A stretch of 64,000 nt of DNA from Fen-1258 sp964441505 (GTDB lineage: Bacteria > Bacteroidota > Ignavibacteria > Ignavibacteriales > Melioribacteraceae). The notes below the pieces were generated by a model. It made no database searches and had not been told where the DNA came from. It was given only the letters and a program-made list of their open reading frames with translations. The DNA is taken from positions 153,695 through 217,694 of the forward strand of contig CAYTUV010000001.1 of NCBI GenBank assembly GCA_964441505.1, written 5' to 3'. How positions within the stretch are numbered: the first letter of the stretch is position 1; each line of letters begins with the position of its first letter. Both the position numbers and the translations under genes were made by a program. This document shows, piece by piece, positions 42,931 through 52,463 of the stretch.

Positions 42931-42987
42931 TATTGATCAGCAGCAGCTCTTTTTTAACTTTGCTATGAATAATATGGAATCACGCCA

Positions 42988-43803
42988 TTGAATAAATTTA
43001 TTCTAATAATTATTCTTTTCTTCTCTACGGCTCTTTTCTCTCAGGAGATAATTTTTTACGGTGAAGCTAAACCGGGAGGAATTGTAATCGGCGTCGGAAA
43101 GAATATGGTGAGCGCCTTTCTAGATAAGACAAAGCTGCAGATTGATAAATCCGGTGTTTTTGTTTTTGGGTTTGACCGCAACGCGAAAGGAAAAGTAAAA
43201 TTAAAAATACGCTTCAAGAATAAAAAAACAGTGACCTACGAATACGTAATAGAATCAAGGGAGTATGAGGAGCAAAGATTAACTCTCGCAAAAAAATATG
43301 TTACTCCGCCACGAAAAGAATCTAAACGCATTAAGCGCGAAAACCAATTGATGAAAACGGCTCGGGCTAAAGTTGGCAAAGTAAAAAATGCTTTATTTAT
43401 GGCAGGCTTTACATATCCGGTAGATAGTGTTGATATTAGAAGTACCTTTGGTGTTCAGCGAATCTTAAACGGCAAACCAAGTAATATTCACAACGGATTG
43501 GATTACGGTGCTGAAGTTGGTGATTCAATTTACGCCATCAGCGATGGAATTGTTCGTATTGCGGGAGAAAATTTTTTCTACAATGGAAATTTTGTTCTGC
43601 TCGATCACGGACAGGGATTAACAAGCATTTATCTTCATCTCAGTAAGATCATTGCTAAGAATGGACAGAATGTGAAGAAAGGTGAGTTAATTGGTCTTGC
43701 CGGTTCAACTGGCCGCGCCACCGGTCCGCATTTACATCTCGGTGTTCAGTGGTACAAAAAAAGAATTGATCCGATGAGTTTGTTGAATCTCGATTTTGAC
43801 TAA
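42988..43803 (+). CDS. Exported M23 family metallopeptidase
   Basis: 271-residue exported protein with a signal peptide (cleavage near LFSQEI), a linker region, and an M23/LytM domain in the C-terminal half (HNGLDYGAEVGD, HGQGLTSIYLHL, GPHLHLGVQW). The metal-binding H-x(n)-D and H-x-H residues are present, so it should be an active peptidoglycan endopeptidase. The start appears to be TTG 42988. It follows the TPR/barrel gene on the same strand. Confidence 0.87.
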   Translation: MNKFILIIILFFSTALFSQEIIFYGEAKPGGIVIGVGKNMVSAFLDKTKLQIDKSGVFVFGFDRNAKGKVKLKIRFKNKKTVTYEYVIESREYEEQRLTLAKKYVTPPRKESKRIKRENQLMKTARAKVGKVKNALFMAGFTYPVDSVDIRSTFGVQRILNGKPSNIHNGLDYGAEVGDSIYAISDGIVRIAGENFFYNGNFVLLDHGQGLTSIYLHLSKIIAKNGQNVKKGELIGLAGSTGRATGPHLHLGVQWYKKRIDPMSLLNLDFD

Positions 43804-44108
43804 CTCACAATTTTGGCTCTTATCTAAAAAGACAACTTTCAAACCATTATCTAGCACCAGCTTACAAAATAAATTTTAATAGTTGTCGCCAAATCTTTTC
43901 CACTTCAGTTTTATATAGATTTTAAGGTACTTTAGTTCAGTTTTAAATTCCTTGATTGCCTGTTTCTTTTTATTTAACTTCTTTTTGAAAAGAGATAATT
44001 AGTCTAATTAGAAATCAGCTCGTTATTCTTTTTCGTAAACCACTCCATAATTGACCTTATTCTGAAATTAAATAATTCCTCAATGTTATTAAACAAAGGA
44101 TGTAATTA
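43804..44108. other. Intergenic region, 305 bases
   Basis: AT-rich gap before the large T9SS protein. No open frame, repeat or hairpin stands out. It must hold the promoter of the next gene, whose ribosome site (AAAGGATG, 44095-44102) is at its right end. Confidence 0.5.
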
Positions 44109-47100
44109 ATGAACAAAAAAGCCTTACTGTTAACCGGTGTTATAATAATAACTTTATTTTTTATTTTTCAAGCACAAGCAATTAAATATGAAAAATTACA
44201 ACAGCTTGACAAAAAAAAGCAACAAAAGAGAGAGGACTTTGCAGCAAGTTCCAGACAAATGTTTTTGATGCTCAGAGATCCTGCAATCAATCAGATACCT
44301 AAAAATATTTATTCTAATGAAAGGCAATTTTTAGTGTCATTTCCTCAAAGACTGTTAAAGGGACAAGCTTTAACATGGGTTGAAAGAGGACCAAACAATA
44401 CAAGCGGCAGAGTTCGAGGACTAGCGATTGATGTCCGTACTACAACGGCACCTAATATTACCATTATAACCGGTGGTGTTTCCGGCGGCTTATGGAAATC
44501 AACTAATAATGGTGACACCTGGTTTAAGACTACAAATAATTCTCAGCTTCATAGTGTTACTTGTATGGTGCAAGATACAAGACAAGGAAGGCAGAATACA
44601 TGGTATGCAGGAAGTGGTGAACAAATTGGTAACAGCGCTTCCGGAACCGGCGCCTCTTATTTAGGAGATGGTATTTTCAAATCAACTGATAATGGAAATA
44701 CATGGGCTCTTCTTGCATCAACTCAATCTAGTAACCCTAGTTCATGGAATAGTGATTGGCAATACGTATGGAGACTAGCAATAGATAAAAATAATTCTGC
44801 TCAAGATGTAGTTTATGCATCAACAACCGGAGGTGTTTACCGTACTCAAAACGGTGGAACATCGTGGATAAAAATATTAGCTGCCGGTGTAAACGATGCC
44901 GTTCCAGTTGATATTGCAACAGCGGATAATGGAACTCTTTATGTTGCTTCGGGATCAACAGGCGGTGCGGGCAATACTATCATGGGCATTCGTAAATCGA
45001 CTGATGGCGGGAATACTTTTACTAATGTAACTCCAGCTACAATGCCCGATAACTATGCACGAATAGTATTTGCAATTGCTCCATCAAACCAAAATGTGCT
45101 TTACTTTTTAGTTCAAGGAGTAACCGGAAATAACAGTACCCCTGCCTCGAACGGACATCAACTGTGGAGATCATCGGATGCCGGAGCTACTTGGAATAAT
45201 ATAAGCTCGGTAATTCCAAGCAACACAGCTCCTGATCTTGCTAATTTCGATACACAAGGCGGTTATGACATGATACTCAATGTCAAACCCGATAACCCAA
45301 ATTTTGTAATCTTTGGAGGGGTAAGTTTATTTAAAGTGCATGATGTTACAAATGATAATATGACTCTGGCACAAAAACATTTTGGCGGATATGGAATACA
45401 GTCAAATGGTACTGCAAATGCTTTGAATGATTTTAAGAATCATCATCCCGACCAACATTATGGGGTATTTTTACCGGGTAATAATAATATATTTTATTGC
45501 GGCAATGATGGGGGTATAAACATTGCGAACGATATTACAAAAATAACCGGTATGGATGCTTTCTGGCAAGTACCCAAAAGAGCAGGGTTAAATATTACAC
45601 AGTTATATGCAGTCTCTATTGCACCTGAAGCCGGCAGCGGATTTTTAGCCGGCGGATTTCAAGACAGAGGCAATTGGATGGCAAGAGATAATAATAATCC
45701 TGCAAACTGGCAGGAAACCGGAGGCGGTGATGGAACCATTTGCGCAATCGCTCCCGATGCACTAAATACAGTTTTTCAAGCAACTACAAACGGAAATATC
45801 TTTCGTTATGCAAAATCTGATGCTTCTTCACCAGTTAATGCTACGACATCTATGAAGCCGGATGGAGCGACTAATTTGCAGTTTATAAATCCTTATGTTC
45901 TTGATCCGAACGATGGAAACCTTCTTTATTTTTCTGCCGGCCGGAATAGTACAACAAATTCCGGAATATGGAGAAATACATCTGCTACCACAGCAACAGA
46001 AACAAATGGCTGGCAGTTTCTTACAAATTCCGAAGAGGCAAATACTCAGGTAACAGCAATATCACCTTCAACTGCGAATAGTACGAATGTTTTGTATTAT
46101 GGAACTTCTGAAGGTAAAGTTTATAGAATGAATAATGCTAATACAGGTGACCCCGCGAAAGTTGATATAACGGGCTCTAATTTCCCGCAAGGATATGTGA
46201 ATTGTATTGCAGTTGATCCTACAAATTCAGCAAATGCAATTGTAGTTTTCAGTAATTATAATGTTGACCGGCTTTGGTATACAACTAATTCAGGAAGTTC
46301 ATGGACCAGCATCTCGGGAAATCTGATGGGCGGTGTACCTTCAGTACGCTGGGCAAAAATATTTTATGTTAATAATCAATTGAATGTATTTTTGGCAACC
46401 AGTACAGGAGTTTATAGTACTAATACTTTATCCGGCAGTACAACTACTTGGTCACCTGAAGCACAAACTTCAATTGGAAATGTAGTCTGTGTAATGCTGG
46501 ATTACCGTTCATCCGATAATACACTTGTTGTTGCAACTCATGGAAGAGGTGTATTTGAAACAAAAATTACTTCTGGTGCAACCGCTCCAACAAGTCCTAC
46601 AAGTTTAGCGGCGGCAGTAGTAAGTTCTTCTCAAATTAATTTGACATGGCAGGATAATTCAGCAGATGAAACAGGTTTTAAGATTGAAAGAAGACTAACT
46701 CCTACAGATCAATGGACACTCCTCGCAACTACTATTACTAATGTAACTTCTTTCCCTAATACTTCTTTGACAGATGGAATAAAATATTATTATAGAGTTT
46801 ATGCATTTAATGCTAACGGAAATTCAACTTTCTCAAACGAAGTAAATGCTGTTACTACTATGTTAGCTCCGACCAATCTAACTGTACAAACAGTAACTTC
46901 TCAAGTAACTCTTAGTTGGACAGATAATTCTCAAAGCGAAGATGGATATTCAATTGAAAGAAGGCAAGGATCAACCGGACAATTTGTAAAAGTCTCAGAT
47001 GTAAACAGAAATATCTCTACTTACACTGAAACACCTTTAAATGATGGAACAAAATATTTTTATAGAGTTTTTGCATTTAATACTAATGGAAATTCAGCTC

Positions 47101-47705
47101 TCTCAAACGAAGTTAATACCGTTACTGCAATGTTAGCTCCAACCAATCTATCTGTACAAACAGTAAATTCTCAAGCAGTTCTTAATTGGACAGATAATTC
47201 TCAAAGTGAGGATGGATATACAATTGAAAGAAAAGTAGGTCAATCAGGACAGTTTGCAAAAGTGACAGATGTTAATAGTAATGCGACGACTTACACTGAT
47301 GCAGCCGTTACGCCGGGACAACAATATTTTTACAGAGTAAGAGGATTTAATTCTAATATTAATTCATCTTATTCAAATGAAGCTACCGTTACGATTACAG
47401 ATGTGAATAGCGAAGAAGCGATTCCCACAAGTTTTGCTCTCTTCCAAAATTATCCTAATCCGTTTAATCCATCAACAACAATTAAATTTGCTGTTTCAAC
47501 TCATGCTCATGTAGTTATTAACATTTATGATTTAAATGGACAACAAATTGCCAGTATAATGAATGAAGAAAAAGAGGCTGGTTATTATAGTGTTAGTTGG
47601 AATGGAAAAAATAAAAATGGTTCTTCTGTAACAAGCGGTATCTATTTCTATACAATACAAGCAGGAAGTTTTTCTGAAGTAAGAAAAATGTTATTGCTTA
47701 AGTAA
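44109..47705 (+). CDS. T9SS-secreted Asp-box propeller and FN3 protein
   Basis: 1198-residue secreted protein: an N-terminal hydrophobic signal, then a beta-propeller-like region with many Asp-box motifs (STNNGDTWF, STDNGNTWA, SSDAGATWN, TTNSGSSWT) to about residue 820. Three fibronectin type III domains follow (about 825-1100), and a T9SS type A sorting tail with LFQNYPNPFNPSTTIKF and end KMLLLK. Sortilin/sialidase-like propellers often bind or cut polysaccharide, but no active site was recognised. The second and third FN3 domains are exact 270-base period duplicates in part (ATGTTAGCTCC at 46860 and 47130), showing a recent tandem duplication. A terminator follows. Confidence 0.85.
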   Translation: MNKKALLLTGVIIITLFFIFQAQAIKYEKLQQLDKKKQQKREDFAASSRQMFLMLRDPAINQIPKNIYSNERQFLVSFPQRLLKGQALTWVERGPNNTSGRVRGLAIDVRTTTAPNITIITGGVSGGLWKSTNNGDTWFKTTNNSQLHSVTCMVQDTRQGRQNTWYAGSGEQIGNSASGTGASYLGDGIFKSTDNGNTWALLASTQSSNPSSWNSDWQYVWRLAIDKNNSAQDVVYASTTGGVYRTQNGGTSWIKILAAGVNDAVPVDIATADNGTLYVASGSTGGAGNTIMGIRKSTDGGNTFTNVTPATMPDNYARIVFAIAPSNQNVLYFLVQGVTGNNSTPASNGHQLWRSSDAGATWNNISSVIPSNTAPDLANFDTQGGYDMILNVKPDNPNFVIFGGVSLFKVHDVTNDNMTLAQKHFGGYGIQSNGTANALNDFKNHHPDQHYGVFLPGNNNIFYCGNDGGINIANDITKITGMDAFWQVPKRAGLNITQLYAVSIAPEAGSGFLAGGFQDRGNWMARDNNNPANWQETGGGDGTICAIAPDALNTVFQATTNGNIFRYAKSDASSPVNATTSMKPDGATNLQFINPYVLDPNDGNLLYFSAGRNSTTNSGIWRNTSATTATETNGWQFLTNSEEANTQVTAISPSTANSTNVLYYGTSEGKVYRMNNANTGDPAKVDITGSNFPQGYVNCIAVDPTNSANAIVVFSNYNVDRLWYTTNSGSSWTSISGNLMGGVPSVRWAKIFYVNNQLNVFLATSTGVYSTNTLSGSTTTWSPEAQTSIGNVVCVMLDYRSSDNTLVVATHGRGVFETKITSGATAPTSPTSLAAAVVSSSQINLTWQDNSADETGFKIERRLTPTDQWTLLATTITNVTSFPNTSLTDGIKYYYRVYAFNANGNSTFSNEVNAVTTMLAPTNLTVQTVTSQVTLSWTDNSQSEDGYSIERRQGSTGQFVKVSDVNRNISTYTETPLNDGTKYFYRVFAFNTNGNSALSNEVNTVTAMLAPTNLSVQTVNSQAVLNWTDNSQSEDGYTIERKVGQSGQFAKVTDVNSNATTYTDAAVTPGQQYFYRVRGFNSNINSSYSNEATVTITDVNSEEAIPTSFALFQNYPNPFNPSTTIKFAVSTHAHVVINIYDLNGQQIASIMNEEKEAGYYSVSWNGKNKNGSSVTSGIYFYTIQAGSFSEVRKMLLLK

Positions 47706-47717
47706 ATATAAACTAAA

Positions 47718-47748
47718 AAGAATGGGGCGCTGCCCTATTCTTTTTTTT
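47718..47748. terminator. Bidirectional terminator
   Basis: AAGAATGGGGC / GCCCTATTCTT stem (one G-T pair) around a GCT loop, followed by eight T. It sits between converging genes and could end both. Confidence 0.85.
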
Positions 47749-48385
47749 ATTGGAATAAATTTCTTAAATCATCAATTACTAAACAATTAAGTTTTTCCAA
47801 TTTCGCTTTACTTTGATGTCCATTTGAACTTAGAATACAATCTGCGCCAATCTCCATTGCAACTTCGTAATCGTGTTCAGTATCGCCGAGAAGAAGCGTT
47901 TCACCTTTTCCGTTACCAAGCCGTTTTATTAAATCTTTACCGAGATGAAGTTTGCCTGCTGCATAAATATTATCAAGACCAACGATATGAGTAAAATATT
48001 TTGTAAGTCTGAAGTGTTCAACCATTTCCTCAAGTGTATGTTGTGAATACGCTGAGAGTATTGACTGTCCAATTCCGAGTTTATTTATTTTTTCCATTAC
48101 CTCTATTATACCATCATACACAGTGCATTCAAATTTTCTGCGTTCGTATTCGTTCATCCATCTTTTGCCGATAACTTCAAACGGCTCTTTCTCAAAATCA
48201 AAACCAAGTGCTGCGTAATAATTTTTTACTGGTATAGTAAATACATTCTTATATTCTTCTCTTGTAATTGTTTTAAGATTTTTTTCTTTCAGCAGCCAAT
48301 TAATCAATTCAACACAAAGATCCACATCGTTAATTATAGTCCCGTTCCAATCCCAAATTATATGTTTGTAGTTTTCTATTTTCAT
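47747..48385 (-). CDS. HAD-family phosphatase (phosphoglycolate phosphatase-like)
   Basis: 212-residue cytoplasmic HAD hydrolase. Motif I IWDWNGTIINDVDLC holds the nucleophile, the SAYSQH region motif II, a lysine near GKLHLGKDL motif III, and LLGDTEHDYEVAMEIG motif IV. The motif I reads DWNGT rather than the usual DxDGT, i.e. the second aspartate is replaced by asparagine, seen in some HAD members; activity is still likely but the substrate is uncertain. It is monocistronic on the minus strand. Confidence 0.85.
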   Translation of the reverse strand: MKIENYKHIIWDWNGTIINDVDLCVELINWLLKEKNLKTITREEYKNVFTIPVKNYYAALGFDFEKEPFEVIGKRWMNEYERRKFECTVYDGIIEVMEKINKLGIGQSILSAYSQHTLEEMVEHFRLTKYFTHIVGLDNIYAAGKLHLGKDLIKRLGNGKGETLLLGDTEHDYEVAMEIGADCILSSNGHQSKAKLEKLNCLVIDDLRNLFQ

Positions 48386-48593
48386 TGTGCAAATTTATCA
48401 GAAAAATACCCTTTTAAAAAATAAAAGTGCCTACTTCGTATAATATTATAAAAAATATTATTGCACAAAAACAGACTATTCACTAGTTTATAAGCACATG
48501 ATTGTACTTTTCTGTCCGTAATTTCTTTTATTCAAAACTAGTCCATAACAATTTTTTATAAATCTCTTTTCCGGTTTAAAAAGGAGAATAAAA

Positions 48594-49005
48594 ATGTTAA
48601 GGACTAACTATTCACTCCGAATTTATATCAATCCCGTTACATGCATTCTTGTTTTTTTTAATCTTGTTTTGTGCAACAAATATCTGTGCACAAAAAGTTA
48701 AGAGTGCCGTAACGAGCACAGCGGTATACAATAAGATAGCATTCACACGTCAACAAAGTACGACCGACTGGGATATTTGGATTATGGATTCTGATGGAGG
48801 AAATCAGCAACGATTATTGGACAGCCAGAATAAAGATATGAATCCTCACTTTAATCCAAATAATTAATATATCGTTTTTACTTGAACTTCCGGTACAGCG
48901 CCAAATCAGACGGATGATGTTTACATTATTAATAGTGATCCTCAAAGAAAATCTTTAAATAAAATTAGGTTGGTAACAATAGATAGATTATGTTTACACC
49001 CGTAA
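48594..49005 (+). pseudogene. Decayed exported PD40/TolB-like gene
   Basis: An AAGGAG ribosome site (48581-48586) precedes ATG 48594, which starts a signal peptide that goes out of frame at a T8 run (48652-48659); removing one T restores ILVFLILFCATNICAQ. The body then reads FTRQQSTTDWDIWIMDSDGG, a PD40 propeller unit, but meets in-frame TAA (48865) and TGA (48880), after which SGTAPNQTDDVYIINSDP continues the propeller. The gene breaks off by 49005. One frameshift and two stops make it a clear pseudogene. Confidence 0.75.
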
Positions 49006-49122
49006 TGGCAGCAACTTTAGATGTAGATGTAGACGTAGAAGTAAATTCGAACCCTTCAGCAGATCTTAAGCCCTGTCGCAACAACAATCAATTATTTACA
49101 AATTATTAAAGGAGCTTCTGTT

Positions 49123-49335
49123 ATGGCAGAGCGCAAACAAGGATCTGTTAAATGGTTTAACAGTACAAAAGGTTTTGGATTTATTTCACAAGAAGGTGGA
49201 GAAGATGTATTCGTACATTTTCAGTCAATCATTGGAGATGGATACAAATCTTTAGCAGAAAACGATAAAGTTGAATTTTCAGTTACTCAGGGTCCAAAAG
49301 GACTTCAAGCAGCTGAAGTTAAAGTTATCCGCTAA
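49123..49335 (+). CDS. cspA: Cold-shock domain protein
   Basis: 70-residue CspA-family single-strand RNA/DNA-binding protein. RNP1 (KGFGFIS) and RNP2 (VFVHF) are intact, as is the initial GSVKWFNSTKGFGF block. It likely acts as an RNA chaperone in cold or growth transitions. The ribosome site AAAGGAG lies nine bases upstream, and a terminator follows the gene, so it is monocistronic. The gene symbol is the generic family name. Confidence 0.95.
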   Translation: MAERKQGSVKWFNSTKGFGFISQEGGEDVFVHFQSIIGDGYKSLAENDKVEFSVTQGPKGLQAAEVKVIR

Positions 49336-49356
49336 GAATAAATCGTTTTAGATCTT

Positions 49357-49386
49357 AAATCCCGTCGTTGGCGGGATTTTTTATTT
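49357..49386 (+). terminator. Terminator after the cold-shock gene
   Basis: Perfect 8-bp stem AAATCCCG (49357-49364) / CGGGATTT (49372-49379), loop TCGTTGG, then a T-rich tail TTTTTATTTTT. It overlaps the end of the converging DUF362 gene. Confidence 0.88.
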
Positions 49387-50277
49387 TTAAATAAGAATTC
49401 CTTCCTTCATACCAATCTTTATCAGGTTAATTTTTTTCATATCCGCCGTACCGAGATGATGGCGTGTATCTGCTAACTCTATATGCTTCGCTGGGGGATT
49501 TAATGGTTTTTCTTCACCGAAAAATTCTTTTCTTTTTGCTTCAATTATTTTTAATCCAACCGCATCGCAAGCAACGGGATCCGTCCCCACAATAATTCCT
49601 TTATACTGCCATACGTAATTCGGACTGAATCCATGCGCACCAACACTATGGAAAAGCGGAGTTAACATCACAAGAACATTCAATCGTGTCTTGCCCTTTA
49701 TATTAGACAATTTCCATAGAGCCGCAAGATCCGCACATGAATCGTCGTGGTAATCTGATGGCTCATCGGCAAACATGATATAATTTTTTAATAAACTTCC
49801 AACGCCTGACCAATAATGCGTACGCATCGGTCTAGTATTGATTAAAGCGGTTGCTCTTTTAAAAACGGGATCATCCAAAACCCCTTGATCGTTAACTGAA
49901 ATTTTTTCTTCTGCAACTCCGGCTTCTTGAACTCTTTTCTTAATCGCATTTTCCAGTTCACGGGGCGTTGGCAAGTAACTCCATCTATTCGTTTTAATTC
50001 CAACTACATCATTAGGGCTAATAATTTTCTTCCAAGCCTGGGCAGCTTCTTTTTGATCAAATAATACTTTAACAGCTTCATCAAGCATACTTTGAATGAC
50101 TTCTGCATTTACTTTGTTGCTCGAATTAAGAACATTTGAATTTCGGATCAAAACTACTTTTGTTTTCTGATCCGTCTGGCTGAAAAGTGGTCGGGGAAAT
50201 TTCATGAATAGAGCTGCGCTTGCCGCCAATGTGCCCCTTTTCAAAAAATCTCTTCTGTTAAGATTTCGTTGTTTCAT
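49387..50277 (-). CDS. Tat-exported DUF362 protein
   Basis: 296-residue protein with a Tat signal (NRRDFLKRGTLAASAALFM), so it is exported folded, probably with a cofactor. The body matches DUF362 proteins (SPNDVVGIKTNRW, GIIVGTDPVACDAVGLKI), a family often fused to iron-sulfur domains; no cysteine cluster is seen here. Function unknown. It follows the DUF6599-like gene with a 17-base gap on the same strand, so the two are probably co-transcribed. Confidence 0.85.
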   Translation of the reverse strand: MKQRNLNRRDFLKRGTLAASAALFMKFPRPLFSQTDQKTKVVLIRNSNVLNSSNKVNAEVIQSMLDEAVKVLFDQKEAAQAWKKIISPNDVVGIKTNRWSYLPTPRELENAIKKRVQEAGVAEEKISVNDQGVLDDPVFKRATALINTRPMRTHYWSGVGSLLKNYIMFADEPSDYHDDSCADLAALWKLSNIKGKTRLNVLVMLTPLFHSVGAHGFSPNYVWQYKGIIVGTDPVACDAVGLKIIEAKRKEFFGEEKPLNPPAKHIELADTRHHLGTADMKKINLIKIGMKEGILI

Positions 50278-50294
50278 GTTGATAACTCCGCTTG

Positions 50295-51200
50295 TTACTT
50301 ATTTATATCTTTATTGATGATTACTTTTGTGGAGTTAAGCAAATTGTTCACAGATTCTTTACTTGTGCCGTTGAATACGCCAATCAAAAATTTATTTACT
50401 AATTCAAGACCAATCCATTTACTATTCTTCGTTTTAATTACAAAGCTGCTTTTTAATTTAGGATTATATTCTTTTATGAATTTCTCTTTAGCCTCAACAG
50501 CATCATTATTGTTTGGATATTTTATTACCAGCAAAACCGGTTTATTCTTTTTCTCATTATACAAGGCAAGTACAGCTTGAGTGTTTTGATTTATATTAAA
50601 AATATTTTCATTCGACAAAAACATGTGCGAATTAAGCCAAACATAATGGCGAAAATATCGGATGCTTTCTTTGTCCAATGATTCAGTAGGTAAGAATTTA
50701 ATTATCTCGGGAAATGGTCCGGTTTCCGCAATTGATGCATCTATTAATTTTGCAATTTGGGTTATCGCTTTTTTTGATTCCTCTGTCTCGATGCTGGAAA
50801 TAATAGAAATGTAGAAATTATTCTTCCAAAAAATTATTGCCCCATGCGGCTCCTGAGATTGCTGACCAAAATTATTTTCAATCTTGCCCGATGAAAAAGA
50901 GAAGACACCGAATGCATCATAAGAAGTATTCATGTAAAAAATATCTACCATTATGTCGGGCTGGTTTTCTTTCGAATAGATTCTGTTAAAAACCTTAGAA
51001 AATCCAAAGCTGAGAAATAATTCTGCACCGCCGTCAATGTAATCATAGAGTGTTTCATTATTGTAAGAGCGTTCCGTTAAAATCTTCCAGCCATCAATAT
51101 TTTCCGGTAGTGCTTTTGAAGGGTCATTAACTATCTGTGCGTCTATTATCATTACAAAATTGAAAAAGAAAAAAAGAATTAATCTTTTTGAATGTTTCAT
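50295..51200 (-). CDS. DUF6599-like exported protein
   Basis: 301-residue exported protein with a signal peptide (cleavage near IIDAQI). The pattern LYDYIDGGAELFLSFGF, VDIFYMNTSYDAFGVFS and FWKNNFYISIIS is that of the DUF6599 group, which commonly accompanies DUF362-type genes. Function unknown. It is the first gene of a two-gene minus-strand unit. Confidence 0.75.
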   Translation of the reverse strand: MKHSKRLILFFFFNFVMIIDAQIVNDPSKALPENIDGWKILTERSYNNETLYDYIDGGAELFLSFGFSKVFNRIYSKENQPDIMVDIFYMNTSYDAFGVFSFSSGKIENNFGQQSQEPHGAIIFWKNNFYISIISSIETEESKKAITQIAKLIDASIAETGPFPEIIKFLPTESLDKESIRYFRHYVWLNSHMFLSNENIFNINQNTQAVLALYNEKKNKPVLLVIKYPNNNDAVEAKEKFIKEYNPKLKSSFVIKTKNSKWIGLELVNKFLIGVFNGTSKESVNNLLNSTKVIINKDINK

Positions 51201-51506
51201 TCTTCGCCGAAGATAATTGAAGTGTCATCAAAACTTCTAATAAAATCTAACACTAGAATTCTGGGAAGTCAAAGCTAATGTAGGTCAAAAAATTTTGCTT
51301 TATAATTCGTTGTTTTTTGACCGATATAGTTAATAATTGTATCTATTCCTGTGTTCCGGCTTTAAATCAAGACTTTTCAACATAGACATAGGTAAAATGC
51401 TGGTGAAAGGCTCAAAAATTAATTGCTTTGAAATATTTGAAAATATTACTTGATTTTTTGATATCAATATAATATCATTTCGATAGCCAAAATTAGGAGT
51501 TTGAAA
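51201..51506. other. Divergent intergenic region
   Basis: Gap of 306 bases between the DUF6599-like gene (minus) and the SPFH gene (plus), so it should hold two promoters. AT-rich; no repeat, hairpin or further gene seen. A TAGGAG ribosome site (51495-51500) lies six bases before the SPFH ATG. Confidence 0.5.
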
Positions 51507-52379
51507 ATGGAAGCAATAACTGAAAAAACAGCAAAAAAAATGAATGGTTTCATTGCACTTTTTGTTCTGCTTATAATGATTGTTGGGGATGTTTTACTTC
51601 TTCGGAATGGAATAATGACAGAAGATATTACAATTCTGTGGTTTTTCATCCCGCTTATGTTTCTAATTTTTATTTCATTCGGCGGGTTTATGGTTGTTCA
51701 GCCGAACGACTCGCGCGTACTTGTTCTGTTTGGTAACTATCTTGGAACAGTCCGCCAATCTGGGTTTTATTGGGTGAACCCTTTCACAACTAAAAAATTA
51801 GTTTCTCTAAGAATCAGGAATTTTCAAAGTGAGACTATTAAAGTAAATGATCTTCACGGAAATCCGATTCAGATAGCCGCGGTAGTTGTCTGGCGTGTTG
51901 TAGATCCGGCGCGTGCGCTTTTTGATGTTCAGAACTATGAAGGATTTGTTGCGATACAAAGTGAAACCGCAATACGCGGACTTGCAACAGAATATGCATA
52001 TGATTCATCCGAACATGACAAATTCTCTTTGGTCGGAAATCAGCAAGAAATAGCAGAAGCAATGAAGAAACAAGTTCAAACAAGATTGGAGGTTGCGGGT
52101 GTCGAAATTTTAGAATCAAGAATAAGTCACTTATCATACGCTCCGGAAATAGCACAGGCAATGCTTAGAAGACAACAAGCTCAAGCTGTTGTTGCCGCAA
52201 GAACAAAGATTGTTGAGGGCGCAGTTGGAATGGTTGATATGGCATTGAAAGCTTTGAGCGAACACAATATTGTAGACCTTGATAATGAGAAAAAAGCAAT
52301 GATGGTAAATAATCTTTTAGTTGCGCTGGTTTCTGAAGCACAAGCACAGCCGATAATTAATGCTGGATCGCTTTATTAA
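51507..52379 (+). CDS. SPFH/band 7 membrane protein
   Basis: 290-residue stomatin/prohibitin-like protein. Two N-terminal membrane segments (about 15-37 and 45-67) precede the SPFH domain (about 70-250, FMVVQPNDSRVLVLFGNYLGTVR, in parts, and FYWVNPF) and an Ala/Gln-rich helix (IAQAMLRRQQAQAVVAARTKIVEGA, in parts). It probably scaffolds membrane microdomains or controls a protease. ATG 51507 suits the AGGAG six bases upstream better than the TTG at 51501. The Arc-like gene two places downstream is a partner I have seen with such genes in other bacteria. Confidence 0.9.
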   Translation: MEAITEKTAKKMNGFIALFVLLIMIVGDVLLLRNGIMTEDITILWFFIPLMFLIFISFGGFMVVQPNDSRVLVLFGNYLGTVRQSGFYWVNPFTTKKLVSLRIRNFQSETIKVNDLHGNPIQIAAVVVWRVVDPARALFDVQNYEGFVAIQSETAIRGLATEYAYDSSEHDKFSLVGNQQEIAEAMKKQVQTRLEVAGVEILESRISHLSYAPEIAQAMLRRQQAQAVVAARTKIVEGAVGMVDMALKALSEHNIVDLDNEKKAMMVNNLLVALVSEAQAQPIINAGSLY

Positions 52380-52390
52380 TTTAGAATGAA

Positions 52391-52429
52391 GAATGTAGAG
52401 TGCAATATTCTGTTTTGTACTCTACATTC
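52391..52429. repeat. 11-bp inverted repeat between SPFH gene and next gene
   Basis: GAATGTAGAGT (52391-52401) and ACTCTACATTC (52419-52429) around a 17-base loop. No T-run follows; it may be a weak terminator or an interspersed ACTCTACATTC repeat. Confidence 0.5.
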
Positions 52430-52463
52430 ATGACTACAAAATAATTGAAGTGAGAGTTATATC

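Noticed and set aside
48594..49005. Reading TGA as tryptophan (genetic-code change) in the PD40 gene
   Set aside because: A TAA stop and a frameshift occur in the same gene, and other genes in the window end cleanly at TGA, so simple decay is the better explanation.
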